A program made the translations under genes and the position numbers. From Candidatus Adiutrix sp. (GTDB lineage: Bacteria; Desulfobacterota; Desulfarculia; Adiutricales; Adiutricaceae), in the NCBI GenBank assembly GCA_031273445.1, contig JAISRV010000324.1:1-9819 (forward strand): a stretch of 9,819 bases of DNA. The letters run 5' to 3'. The notes beneath the pieces are model-generated. The model was not told the DNA's origin. It made no database searches and was given only the letters and a program-made list of their open reading frames with translations. Within the stretch, counting starts at the first letter, position 1. The number at the start of each line of letters is the position of its first letter. Of the stretch, positions 1 to 7,359 are shown piece by piece.

Positions 1-1820
1 ATTTCGCTCAGCGCGGACAGCTCTATGGGCTTGGAGATATAATCATTGAAGCCGTTTTCCAGAAACATCTCCCGCATCCCGGACATCGCGTTCGCGGTGA
101 GCGCGATTATGGGAACCTCCTTGAAATATGTCCCTTCCAGCGCCCTGACGGCGCGCGTCGTCTCTATTCCGTCCATCCCCGGCATCATGTGATCCATCAG
201 GATAAAGTCGTAGCGCTTTTCCTGAATCAGCCGAACGGCCTCTTCCCCGCTCCGGCACGAATCGACTTTCACTTGATACGGCGACAGAAGGCCCTCCGCG
301 ACAGCGATGTTCATGGCTATGTCGTCCACGACCAGAACGCGCGCGGCGGGAGCGACGAAGCCCGCGCCGGGCGCCTCCTGAGCTCCGCGGGCGCTCTCCG
401 TCAGGGCGCCCATCGGCCTGGGATCGGTAAAAGACTGCGTTATCGTGGCGACAAAAACCGAGCCCCGGCCATACTCGCTCTTGACCTCGACCTCTCCGCC
501 CATGGCCTGGCACAGTCTCATAGTGATCGACAACCCCAAGCCGGCGCCCTCGACGTTCTGGTTCCGGATGAGGTCGAGACGGGTGAATTCACTGAAAAGT
601 TTGGGGATATCCTCGCTTTTGACGCCCAGGCCGCTGTCTTCGACGACAAAGGTCAATTTCACCTTGCCGTCGCCTAAGCCGGCGCTAGAGGCCGATAATT
701 TGACGAAACCCTCTTGGGTGTACTTCACGGCATTTGAAAGCAGATTCAACAAAATTTGCCGGACTCGCGCTTCGTCGCCGATAAGGATGCCCGGAAAATC
801 GGGGCTTATGTCCGTTTTCAGCTCAACGGGCTTGTCCGCGAGGCGAACCCGGATGATGTTCAACACGTCGTTCACAAGGGCAGCCGTTTCATACGGGGCG
901 GAGGCGATCTCCAGGCTCCCGGCTTCTATTTTCGAAAAATCAAGTATTTCGTTGATGACGGTCAGCAAATTAACGCCGGCCCGTCTGATGCTCTCTATGC
1001 ATTCCAGCGCTTCGGGCCGCCCGTAATCCCGCGCCGCCAATTCGCTCATGCCGATGATCGCATTCATGGGCGTGCGTATCTCGTGGCTCATGCGGGCGAG
1101 AAACATGCTTTTAGACTCGGAGGCGGCCTTCATCTCCTCGTTCAGCCGGGTGAGGATAAGATTTTGTCTGGTGACGGCCTTAAGCAAGACTATGTAGAAA
1201 ACAAAAGCGATCGCGATGAAAAACACGGCCAGAGAAACTTGCTGCAATATTCGGGAACGGATCGCCTTATATACGCTTTCCGCCTCAAAATCGCAGCCGA
1301 TTACGCCCACCGCCTCCCCGGCGGAGTTGAGGATAGGCATATAGGCCGATATCCCCCAGCCCCAGGTCGAGTGAAAATTCATGGCCCCGGACTGGGGCTT
1401 TTTCGTCTCGTAAGTCAGAAGGTAGGCCGCCTCATATTCCCGGATATCCTCCAGGGCGCCGAGAGGAGAAAAATCCTCCTCTTCAGGGTTTCCTCCGTCG
1501 ATGATGAATCTGTGCACGGTCCCCTCATAGGGCGCCATCGTATACAAGTAAAGACACTGGAACTCCTCCTTAAGCGCCAGCAGCTTCAGCCTGGTTTCCT
1601 CGTAAAACGGGTCGGCGGGATCAAGGGTCTCGCTGAGCCGTTCGAAAGCGTCGCCGTCTACAAAGGCGGCGGCGCGTCTTACGATCGGTTGGCCCAGGCG
1701 CTCGGCGGTGAGGGCGGCCGTTTCTTTATACTGCTGTATCAAAGAGGAGATGATCACCGAAAACACGGCCAGCACAAAGATAACGAAAAAGAGAGTAAAC
1801 CAGGCGCGTATGTTCGTCAT
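1..1820 (-). CDS. Hybrid sensor histidine kinase with receiver domain (C-terminus cut by window edge)
   Basis: The frame reads from an ATG at 1820 to the window edge without a stop (606 codons visible), so the 3' end is missing. Residues 8-28 form a membrane segment. Residues 31-190 look like an extracytoplasmic sensor, with a Cache-like end (SAYMPILNSAGEAVGVIG, about 158-175). A second membrane segment lies at about 194-214. No HAMP domain is evident. A short helical linker leads into HisKA, with the phospho-acceptor His246 in SHEIRTPMN. The HATPase has an N box (N359/N363 in NLLSNAVKYT), G1 box DSGLGV (395-400) and G2 box GAGLGLSI. A receiver domain starts near 494, with acidic pair D499-D500, phospho-acceptor D543 (LMDHMMPGMDG), T575 and K597. 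It therefore probably autophosphorylates and passes phosphate to its own receiver; a following Hpt domain cannot be excluded. The ligand is unknown. Its ATG overlaps the stop of the upstream HD-GYP relic (ATGA), so it was once the second gene of a pair. Confidence 0.95.
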   Translation of the reverse strand, partial: MTNIRAWFTLFFVIFVLAVFSVIISSLIQQYKETAALTAERLGQPIVRRAAAFVDGDAFERLSETLDPADPFYEETRLKLLALKEEFQCLYLYTMAPYEGTVHRFIIDGGNPEEEDFSPLGALEDIREYEAAYLLTYETKKPQSGAMNFHSTWGWGISAYMPILNSAGEAVGVIGCDFEAESVYKAIRSRILQQVSLAVFFIAIAFVFYIVLLKAVTRQNLILTRLNEEMKAASESKSMFLARMSHEIRTPMNAIIGMSELAARDYGRPEALECIESIRRAGVNLLTVINEILDFSKIEAGSLEIASAPYETAALVNDVLNIIRVRLADKPVELKTDISPDFPGILIGDEARVRQILLNLLSNAVKYTQEGFVKLSASSAGLGDGKVKLTFVVEDSGLGVKSEDIPKLFSEFTRLDLIRNQNVEGAGLGLSITMRLCQAMGGEVEVKSEYGRGSVFVATITQSFTDPRPMGALTESARGAQEAPGAGFVAPAARVLVVDDIAMNIAVAEGLLSPYQVKVDSCRSGEEAVRLIQEKRYDFILMDHMMPGMDGIETTRAVRALEGTYFKEVPIIALTANAMSGMREMFLENGFNDYISKPIELSALSE

Positions 1821-1945
1821 TTTTCCCGTCCCGACGGCGTCGCAAACCGATCCGCAATCCGCTCGAACACGTCGACCAAGACCGGGTCGAAGCGAGTTCC
1901 CTTCCCCTCCAATACGACGCGCGCCGTTTCCTTATGTGAATATGT
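1817..1945 (-). pseudogene. C-terminal relic of an HD-GYP domain protein
   Basis: Read on the minus strand, an open stretch from a stop at 1948-1946 down to TGA at 1819-1817 encodes about 42 residues beginning TYSHKETARVVLEGKGTRFD and continuing PVLVDVFERIADRF. This matches the usual last part of HD-GYP domains, typically (Y)SHEEA...I..G.GTHFDP.LV..F. There is no ATG, and the conserved HD and GYP motifs are absent. None of the three upstream minus frames carries the rest of the domain. The homology begins almost at the preceding stop codon, which suggests a clean break near 1943-1948. The stop overlaps the histidine kinase ATG (ATGA), typical of a translationally coupled signalling pair. I infer that a complete HD-GYP gene once sat here and lost its 5' part by deletion or rearrangement. 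A misassembly joining two contigs is the main alternative. Confidence 0.72.
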
Positions 1946-2016
1946 TTATTAGGCGAGCCAATAAACGGCAAGCCTGCCCGATAAACCGATTTGCAGCCTT
2001 TGGCTTAATGGCCGAC

Positions 2017-2033
2017 AAATTGTCCAACAATTT
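2017..2033. repeat. Perfect 7-bp inverted repeat at the expected start point of the kinase promoter
   Basis: AAATTGT and ACAATTT are separated by three bases (CCA on the plus strand). The repeat begins directly downstream of the minus-strand TATAAT, so it would cover the transcription start and the first transcribed bases. That is a typical place for a repressor operator, but it could also be a short hairpin at the 5' end of the RNA. No regulator is identified. Confidence 0.4.
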
Positions 2034-2061
2034 ATTATACCTGAAGGGACAGCTCTTGCAA
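2034..2061 (-). promoter_or_regulatory. Candidate sigma70 promoter reading toward the histidine kinase
   Basis: On the minus strand, TTGCAA (2061-2056, 4/6 match to TTGACA) is followed after 16 bases by a perfect TATAAT (2039-2034). Transcription would start near 2027 and run through about 200 bases of leader, including the HD-GYP relic, before the kinase ATG at 1820. It lies outside any supported gene and points in the right direction. Confidence 0.5.
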
Positions 2062-2094
2062 CTAAATTTTGGCTCAGGCACGGCGGCAATTCTA

Positions 2095-2242
2095 AATGTA
2101 AATGCTCGGCTTGGCTGGTTGGGTCGCAGCTGGGCAAAAATGTGATTTTTGCTTGGCGAGCGCCTTTTAATGTAAATGCTCGGCTTGGCTGGTTGGGTCA
2201 CAGCTGGGCAAAAATGTGATTTTTGCTTGGCGAGCGCCTTTT
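2095..2242. repeat. 74-bp tandem duplication with a hairpin in each copy
   Basis: Two adjacent 74-bp units (2095-2168 and 2169-2242) are identical except for G/A at 2126 versus 2200. Each contains a perfect inverted repeat, GCAAAAAT-GTG-ATTTTTGC (2134-2152 and 2208-2226). In plus-strand RNA this stem could extend through three G-U pairs and two G-C pairs to about 13 bp (2129-2157). On the minus strand the same positions become C/A mismatches, so the structure favours plus-strand RNA. The second copy ends in a further GCGCC-TTTTA-GGCGC hairpin (2234-2248). The array sits just upstream of the glgC promoter. The near-identity of the copies suggests recent duplication. It is not a CRISPR array: there are two copies and no spacer. 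Confidence 0.93.
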
Positions 2243-2264
2243 AGGCGCGTCAACTGATTCCCGC

Positions 2265-2293
2265 TTGCCGCTTTGATCTTCTATTGCTATAAT
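2265..2293 (+). promoter_or_regulatory. Sigma70 promoter with extended -10 upstream of glgC
   Basis: TTGCCG (2265-2270, 4/6 match to TTGACA), an exact 17-base spacer, then a perfect TATAAT (2288-2293) preceded by TGC, the extended -10 element (2285-2287). Transcription should start near 2300, about 30 bases before the glgC ATG at 2330. This is the best promoter in the window and probably drives glgC-rpe-truD. Confidence 0.7.
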
Positions 2294-2329
2294 AATTCTT
2301 TAAAATTCCTCTTTATGAAAGGTGCGACG

Positions 2330-3607
2330 ATGAAAAACGTCATGGCGTTGATTATGGCCGGAGGCAAAGGCGAAAGGCTCATGCCTCTGACCGCGGCCCG
2401 CTCCAAGCCCGCCATCCCCTTCGGCGGGCTGTATCTGTTGATCGACATAACCCTTTCCAACTGCATCAATTCAGAGGTCTATAAAATCCTGGTTCTGCCC
2501 CAGTATAAAAGCCAGACCCTCATACAGCACCTGGAGACGGGCTGGAATATCTTCAGCGCCGCCCTCGGCCATTTTCTGCGCATCGTGCCGCCGCAGATGA
2601 TGCGCGGCGACAAGTGGTACCAGGGCACGGCCGACTCCATCCGCCAGAACCTGGAAATGATCGAGCGCGAAAAGCCCGCCAACCTCCTGATCCTTTCCGG
2701 CGACCATGTTTATAAGATGAATTACGCCCTGTTTAAGGAACACCACGAAAAATCAGGCGCCGACGTCACCATAGCCGTCATCGAAACGGCCCGGGCCCAG
2801 GCCGGCGAATATGGGGTGCTGGAGGTCGACGGCCAGTATAACGTCACCGGCTTTCAGGAAAAGCCGGACAACCCCGCCTCCATTCCCGGCGACCCCGCCC
2901 ACAGCCTGGTTTCCATGGGCATTTACATGTTCAAGGCCGAAGTGCTGCTGGACCTTTTAAAGCGCGACGACAAGCCCGATTTCGGCAAGGACATTCTGCC
3001 CAGCATTTTGAAAACCCATAAAATAAAAGCCTACCCCTATCGCCGCGAAAACAGGATCGAAGACGTGGTCTTCTTCACCGACAAAGGCGGCAGCCGCGCG
3101 GAACTGCCGATGGAGGTCACCCCCGACTCCGGCTACTGGCGCGACGTCGGCAGCCTCGACGCCTTCTGGAACGCCAACATGGACCTCTGCGGCCTGACGC
3201 CCTTCTTCAACCTCTACGGCGTTCTGTGGCCCATGCGCACCCTGCAGCGCCAGTTTCCCCCGGTCAAGACCCTTTCGGTGCAGCAGGAAGACGGGACCTA
3301 CCTTCAGGGCCAGGCCCTCGACTCCATGGTGGCCCACGGCAGCGTCATCGGCGGCGGCACGGTGCGCAACAGCATCCTCTCCTACAACGTCTCCGTTCAC
3401 CGCGGGGCTCAGGTCGACGAATCGGTGGTCATGGAAAACGTGGACATCGGGCGCTTCTGCAAAATTAAAAAAGCCATCATCGCCGACGGGGCCAAAATAC
3501 CGGCCGGCACGGAAATAGGCTATAACCCCAAAGAAGACCGTAAACGCCATCACGTGACCTCCCGGGGCATCACTGTGGTCACCCGCGAAGATTTTGGCCC
3601 GGCCTGA
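2330..3607 (+). CDS. glgC: Glucose-1-phosphate adenylyltransferase (ADP-glucose pyrophosphorylase)
   Basis: Makes ADP-glucose from glucose-1-phosphate and ATP, the committed step of bacterial glycogen synthesis in the cytoplasm. The protein has 425 residues, normal for the family. The N-terminal nucleotidyltransferase fold shows the nucleotide loop AGGKGERL (10-17), KPAIPFGG (26-33), WYQGTADSI (96-104), the metal-site GDHVYKM (Asp125, matching catalytic Asp142 of E. coli), FQEKP with the sugar-phosphate Lys178 (E. coli Lys195) and YWRDVG. A left-handed beta-helix follows and ends in GYNPKEDRKR and GITVVTRE. The start at 2330 is preceded by AAAGGTG at good spacing and follows the promoter; an in-frame ATG at 2273 would lie inside the promoter. 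Oddities by comparison with E. coli: activator-site Lys39 aligns with Ala23, and the usual GGK(Y/F)R reads GGLYL, losing a Lys and an Arg. Allosteric control may therefore differ. The stop overlaps the rpe ATG by one base. Confidence 0.95.
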   Translation: MKNVMALIMAGGKGERLMPLTAARSKPAIPFGGLYLLIDITLSNCINSEVYKILVLPQYKSQTLIQHLETGWNIFSAALGHFLRIVPPQMMRGDKWYQGTADSIRQNLEMIEREKPANLLILSGDHVYKMNYALFKEHHEKSGADVTIAVIETARAQAGEYGVLEVDGQYNVTGFQEKPDNPASIPGDPAHSLVSMGIYMFKAEVLLDLLKRDDKPDFGKDILPSILKTHKIKAYPYRRENRIEDVVFFTDKGGSRAELPMEVTPDSGYWRDVGSLDAFWNANMDLCGLTPFFNLYGVLWPMRTLQRQFPPVKTLSVQQEDGTYLQGQALDSMVAHGSVIGGGTVRNSILSYNVSVHRGAQVDESVVMENVDIGRFCKIKKAIIADGAKIPAGTEIGYNPKEDRKRHHVTSRGITVVTREDFGPA

Positions 3608-4272
3608 TGAATCAACAAATGAAAAAAATAGCGCCTTCCATCCTGGCGGCCGATTTCACCCGCCTGGGCGAACAGATGAAAGCCATGGAGGCGGCCGGGG
3701 CCGACTATCATCACCTGGACATGATGGACGCCCACTTCGTGCCCAACCTCACCTTCGGCCCCCTGGCGGCGGCGGCGGCCAAACGCGTCGCCTCCATTCC
3801 GCTGGACGTCCATCTGATGCTCGACGATCCCCTGACCTACGGCCCTCAGTGCGCCCGCCTGGGCGCCGATATCGTCACCTTTCACTATGAGGCCACCCCG
3901 CATGTGCACAGCGTTCTGACGCGCATCCGCGAAGCCGGGGCCAAAAGCGGCCTCTCGCTGACCCCTTCCACGCCGGTTGAGGTGCTGGGCCCGACGCTGA
4001 ACTACGTGGACCTGGTGCTCATCATGAGCGTCAACCCCGGTTTCGGCGGGCAGGATTTCATCCCCGAATCCATAGACAAGGTGGCGCGGCTGCGGAAATT
4101 TCTGGATGAAAACAGCGGCCGCCGAATACTCGTCGAAGTCGACGGCGGCGTCACCGACAAGAACGCCGCCGCCCTTTTCGCGGCCGGGGCCGACATCCTG
4201 GTCAGCGGCTCCTACCTCTACGGCGCGGCCGACTACGCCGCCGCCATAGCCGCCCTGAAAGGCGGCGTTTAA
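3607..4272 (+). CDS. rpe: Ribulose-phosphate 3-epimerase
   Basis: Interconverts ribulose-5-phosphate and xylulose-5-phosphate in the pentose phosphate or Calvin pathway. The 221-residue TIM barrel matches the usual length. Visible motifs are APSILAADF (9-17), HLDMMDAHFVPNLTFGP (36-52) with metal ligand His36 and catalytic/metal Asp38, VHLM with His69, MSVNPGFGGQ (140-149) and the second catalytic/metal Asp179 in EVDGG, then the phosphate-binding end GADILVSGSYLY. The usual DVMDGHFVPN reads DMMDAHFVPN, a mild variation. The start at 3607 overlaps the glgC stop (TGATGA) and lacks a clear Shine-Dalgarno, so translation is probably coupled to glgC. An in-frame ATG at 3619 would give the alternative start MKKIAPSIL, closer to many family members. 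Confidence 0.95.
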   Translation: MNQQMKKIAPSILAADFTRLGEQMKAMEAAGADYHHLDMMDAHFVPNLTFGPLAAAAAKRVASIPLDVHLMLDDPLTYGPQCARLGADIVTFHYEATPHVHSVLTRIREAGAKSGLSLTPSTPVEVLGPTLNYVDLVLIMSVNPGFGGQDFIPESIDKVARLRKFLDENSGRRILVEVDGGVTDKNAAALFAAGADILVSGSYLYGAADYAAAIAALKGGV

Positions 4273-4277
4273 AATTT

Positions 4278-4281
4278 GGAG
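4278..4281 (+). promoter_or_regulatory. Shine-Dalgarno that decides the truD start
   Basis: GGAG lies six bases before the ATG at 4288, just after the rpe stop. The in-frame TTG at 4276 overlaps this site and is therefore not the likely start codon. Confidence 0.7.
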
Positions 4282-4287
4282 CGAACC

Positions 4288-5328
4288 ATGACGGCCCCCT
4301 TGACCATGCCGTCGCCTTCAGGCGCCGCCCTGCCTTTCATCACGCCCGCCCTGCCCGGCCTGGGCGGGTTCCTCAAAGAGGAGCCGGGCTGTTTCGTCGT
4401 GGAAGAGATGCCGCTTTACCCGCCCTCAGGCGAAGGGCCGCACCTTTACCTGACCCTGCGCCGGGCCGGGCTGACCACCAGACAGATGGCGGAGGATCTG
4501 TCGCGGCGCTACAATGTGCCGGCCGGCGAAATAGGCTACGCCGGCCTTAAGGACAAGTGGGCCAGGGTCACCCAGACCTTTTCGCTGCCGCTGAGCCTGA
4601 GCGGCGACGAAGCCCGCGCCCTGGCGGCGGACGCGCCGTGGGAAATAATCAGCCTCGGCCGGCACAAAAACAAGCTGAAGGTGGGCCACCTTCTCGGCAA
4701 CCGTTTCGCCATCGTCATAAGCGCCCCGACCGGCGCTTTCGAACAGGCCCTGGCCATCGCCGAGGCCCTTAAAAAGTCAGGCGCGCCCAACTATTTCGGC
4801 GAGCAGCGCTTCGGCAAAGACGGCGACAACATGCTCGCGGGCCTCAAATTTCTCAAGAGCGGCCGCCGGGGCAAAAGCTGGCGCGACAAATTCCTGCTTT
4901 CATCGCTCCAGTCTTTCATTTACAACCACTACCTGGCCAGCCGCCTGACCGGGGGGCTGTTCGCCCGCGTTCTGACCGGCGACATCTGCAAAAAACACGA
5001 CACCGGCGGGCTGTTCGCCTCTGAAAACGGCGAACTCGAAACCGCGCGTTTCCTGGCCGGCGAGTTGAGTCATACCGGCCCGATCTTCGGCGGCAAAATG
5101 ATGAAGCCGCGCGACGAAGCGGCCGAGTTGGAAATGTCCGTATTGAAGGAATTGGATTTGACGGAGGAAGAAATAGGCCGGGCCGGCTCGGGCGACAGAC
5201 GCGTGAACCGGCTGCTCCTGCCCGACCTGGCCGTTTCGCGCGGCGACCGCGGCTTCGCCTTTTCCTTCTCCCTGCCCAAGGGCGCTTACGCCACCAGCGT
5301 CATGCGCGAATTCATGAAAAGGCCATAA
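4288..5328 (+). CDS. truD: tRNA pseudouridine(13) synthase TruD
   Basis: Converts uridine 13 of tRNA (tRNA-Glu in E. coli) to pseudouridine. With the ATG at 4288 the protein has 346 residues, close to the 349 of E. coli TruD. Signatures are FLKEEPGCFVVEEMP (28-42), the TruD active-site motif GYAGLKDKWARVTQ with catalytic Asp89, NYFGEQRFG, the SLQSFIYNHYLASRL helix, GPIFGGKM and the C-terminal block LPDLAVSRGDRG with LPKGAYATSVMREF. The insertion (TRUD) domain is present, so the gene looks intact. It is third in the glgC-rpe-truD run, 15 bases after rpe. Nothing functional links tRNA modification to glycogen synthesis; the grouping may reflect compact packing. The stop lies immediately next to the prmC stop on the other strand. 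Confidence 0.95.
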   Translation: MTAPLTMPSPSGAALPFITPALPGLGGFLKEEPGCFVVEEMPLYPPSGEGPHLYLTLRRAGLTTRQMAEDLSRRYNVPAGEIGYAGLKDKWARVTQTFSLPLSLSGDEARALAADAPWEIISLGRHKNKLKVGHLLGNRFAIVISAPTGAFEQALAIAEALKKSGAPNYFGEQRFGKDGDNMLAGLKFLKSGRRGKSWRDKFLLSSLQSFIYNHYLASRLTGGLFARVLTGDICKKHDTGGLFASENGELETARFLAGELSHTGPIFGGKMMKPRDEAAELEMSVLKELDLTEEEIGRAGSGDRRVNRLLLPDLAVSRGDRGFAFSFSLPKGAYATSVMREFMKRP

Positions 5329-5342
5329 TTACATTTGTAATT
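5327..5342. repeat. Palindrome across the convergent truD and prmC stop codons
   Basis: AATTAC-ATTT-GTAATT spans the last two bases of the truD stop and the prmC stop TAA. It could form a short hairpin in either transcript. With no T-run beyond it and only six A/T-rich base pairs, it is at best a weak bidirectional terminator. No other terminator candidate is visible between the converging operons. Confidence 0.4.
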
Positions 5343-6225
5343 GCCGGCGCAGAACGACTATGCGGGCCTGCCCGGCCAAGTCGCGAATGACCTCGCCGGC
5401 CGGAACGAAGCCGGCCTCGGCGGCTGATCTCTCCAACGCCGGCAGCGAATCGGGCCATATTTCCAGCAGCACGCGCCCGCCGGGCAGAAGATGGTCGGGC
5501 GCGGAGGCGAGTAGCCTGCCGATGAGGCCGAGGCCTTCGCGGCCGCCGTCCAGGGCCAGATGCGGCTCATGGAGACCGACGTCGGGCATGAGCGCGGCCA
5601 TTTCCGCGGAAGGGACATAGGGGAGATTGGCGCAGATGAGATGAAAGCGGAGACCGGCCAGCGGCGTCAGAAGATCGCCCAGGCGAAAAACGAGGCGGCG
5701 GCTGAGCTTCAGGGCGGCGGCGTTTTCTTCAGCCAGGGCCAGGGCTTCAGGTGAAATGTCCACGGCCTGAATGAAGGCTTCCGGCAAAGTGTGAGCCAGG
5801 GCCAGGCCCACGGCGCCGCCGCCGCAGCCGATGTCGGCTATGGCCAGCGGCCCGTCGGGCTGGAATTCCCGGGCCAGGCGAACCGCCTCATCGACCATAT
5901 GTTCGGTCTCCGGGCGGGGAATAAGCGCGGCCGCGGTCGTTTTTAAAGACAGGCCGTAAAATTCCTTCCGCCCCAGAATATAGGCCACCGGTTCGTGCCC
6001 GGCCCGGCGGCGAACCAGTTCCCGATACTCGTCAAGCTCCGCCGCGCTCAGGGCCCGCTCGAAGTTGACGTAAAGCTGCACCTTGGACAGGCGCAAAACA
6101 TGAGACAAAAGCAGTTCCGCATCCAGGCGCGGCGTGCCGGAACCCTTGCCGGACAAAAAGGCGGCCGTGGCGGCGAGCAGACGGCCCACAGCCCACTCCG
6201 CCGGGCGCGGCGTTTCGTCAGCCAT
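5329..6225 (-). CDS. prmC: Peptide chain release factor N5-glutamine methyltransferase
   Basis: Methylates the glutamine of the GGQ motif in release factors RF1 and RF2, using S-adenosylmethionine. The 298-residue protein has the helical N-terminal release-factor-binding domain (1-80, with [11 protein letters not shown]) and [16 protein letters not shown]. The methyltransferase fold follows with LIPRPETE (101-108), the SAM loop [15 protein letters not shown] (130-144), the acidic ribose-binding AVDISPEAL and the catalytic-pocket motif NLPYVP (200-205). Most PrmC proteins have NPPY here; NLPY still fits the wider N-(P/L/I)-P-Y pattern of N-methyltransferases and probably still works. The start codon lies inside the end of prfA (8-base overlap ATGGCTGA), so the enzyme is translationally coupled to its substrate. 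Confidence 0.95.
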   Translation of the reverse strand: MADETPRPAEWAVGRLLAATAAFLSGKGSGTPRLDAELLLSHVLRLSKVQLYVNFERALSAAELDEYRELVRRRAGHEPVAYILGRKEFYGLSLKTTAAALIPRPETEHMVDEAVRLAREFQPDGPLAIADIGCGGGAVGLALAHTLPEAFIQAVDISPEALALAEENAAALKLSRRLVFRLGDLLTPLAGLRFHLICANLPYVPSAEMAALMPDVGLHEPHLALDGGREGLGLIGRLLASAPDHLLPGGRVLLEIWPDSLPALERSAAEAGFVPAGEVIRDLAGQARIVVLRRQLQM

Positions 6226-7297
6226 TTTTCCGGGCGGCGGCCAGCTGCCTGGCCTGAAAATAGGCGCCGATGGTTTGAAGAGTCTCAGCGAGGTCGCCGT
6301 CCATTATCTCCGCCAGGCGGTAAAGGGTCAGGCCCACCCGGTGGTCGGTCATCCGACCCTGCGGGTAGTTGTAGGTGCGAATGCGCTCGCTGCGGTCGCC
6401 GCTGCCCACCTGGTCGCGACGCTCCTCGCTGATCTTCTCCTGCTGTTCGGCGGCCATCTGGTCCATAAGCCTGGCCCGCAGAACCCGCAAAGCCTTGGCC
6501 TTGTTCTTGATCTGCGATTTTTCGTCCTGGCAGGTCACCACCAGCCCGGTCGGCAGGTGCGTCACCCGCACGGCCGAATCGGTGGTGTTGACGCTCTGCC
6601 CGCCGGGGCCGGAAGAACGGTAGACATCCACCTTGATATCTTCCGGTCGAATATCCACTTCCACTTCTTCCGCTTCCGGCAACACCGCCACAGTCACGGC
6701 CGAAGTGTGTATGCGCCCCTGGGTCTCGGTGGCCGGCACCCGCTGCACCCGGTGAACGCCGCTTTCATACTTCAGTTGGCTGTAGACGCGGTCGCCTTCG
6801 ATAAGAACGATTATTTCCTTGAAACCGCCGCCGTCGGTGGGACTGGCGCTTAACACTTCCGTCTTCCAACCCCTGGTTTCGGCATACCGGGCATACATGC
6901 GGAAGAGATCGGCGGCGAAAAGCGCGGCTTCATCGCCGCCGGTTCCGGCCCGTATTTCCACCACGGTGTTCCTGTCGTCGTTGGGGTCTTTGGGCAGAAG
7001 AAGGATTTTCAGCTCTTCCCCGACCCGAGCCTCATCTTCGGTCAGAGCCTCCAGCTCCGTCTGGGCCATGGCCCGCATTTCCGGATTTTCATCGGCCAGC
7101 ATGCTCCTGGCCCCGGCCAGGTCGTCCTGTATCTTCTTCAGCTTCCGCCATACGGCCACGACCTTGCCCAACTCGCTGCGGCGCCGGGCGGTTTCCCTGA
7201 AGAGCTTGCCGTCTTTCAAAATTTCCGGCCGGCTCAGTTCCGCTTCCAGGCGCGCGTAATTATTTTCAATTTCGTCAAAATCGCTGAACATGACCAT
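6218..7297 (-). CDS. prfA: Peptide chain release factor 1 (RF1)
   Basis: Recognises UAA and UAG stop codons and triggers peptide release on the ribosome. The 359-residue length matches E. coli RF1 (360). It has the coiled-coil N-terminal domain, [15 protein letters not shown] (114-128), the RF1-specific codon-reading tripeptide Pro188-Ala-Thr190 (RF2 has SPF) and the peptidyl-transferase GGQ at 232-234 in [17 protein letters not shown]. Gln234 is the expected PrmC target. Two nearby ATGs (7297 and 7291) could start it, and neither has a clear Shine-Dalgarno. It lies 62 bases after the DUF1385 gene and overlaps prmC by eight bases. All key motifs are intact. Confidence 0.97.
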   Translation of the reverse strand: MVMFSDFDEIENNYARLEAELSRPEILKDGKLFRETARRRSELGKVVAVWRKLKKIQDDLAGARSMLADENPEMRAMAQTELEALTEDEARVGEELKILLLPKDPNDDRNTVVEIRAGTGGDEAALFAADLFRMYARYAETRGWKTEVLSASPTDGGGFKEIIVLIEGDRVYSQLKYESGVHRVQRVPATETQGRIHTSAVTVAVLPEAEEVEVDIRPEDIKVDVYRSSGPGGQSVNTTDSAVRVTHLPTGLVVTCQDEKSQIKNKAKALRVLRARLMDQMAAEQQEKISEERRDQVGSGDRSERIRTYNYPQGRMTDHRVGLTLYRLAEIMDGDLAETLQTIGAYFQARQLAAARKNG

Positions 7298-7359
7298 AAC
7301 CGCAACTTTTTTCGGGAATCAGGCTTATGACAGGCGTGGGCGGCCGGAATGGGAGGCGG

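Noticed and set aside
756..1952. Long plus-strand open frame opposite the histidine kinase
   Set aside because: It mirrors the kinase coding frame, has no recognisable domain, and the opposite strand carries every conserved kinase and receiver motif in order.
1932..2201. Small minus-strand open frame in the divergent intergenic region
   Set aside because: It is built partly from the 74-bp repeat, has no Shine-Dalgarno and no coding-like composition.
2138..2219. CRP-type binding sites (AAATGTGA) upstream of glgC
   Set aside because: Only half-sites are present; the partner half needed for a TGTGA-N6-TCACA palindrome is missing in both repeat copies.
2095..2242. CRISPR array
   Set aside because: Only two directly abutting 74-bp units without spacers; the unit is too long and no cas genes are present.
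2273..2329. Extended glgC start giving 19 extra residues
   Set aside because: The ATG at 2273 falls inside the promoter (between -35 and -10), and the family begins at the residues after 2330, where a Shine-Dalgarno is seen.
2957..3553. Long minus-strand open frame opposite glgC
   Set aside because: A codon-bias shadow of glgC; low-complexity Val/Ala/Gly-rich translation with no family resemblance.
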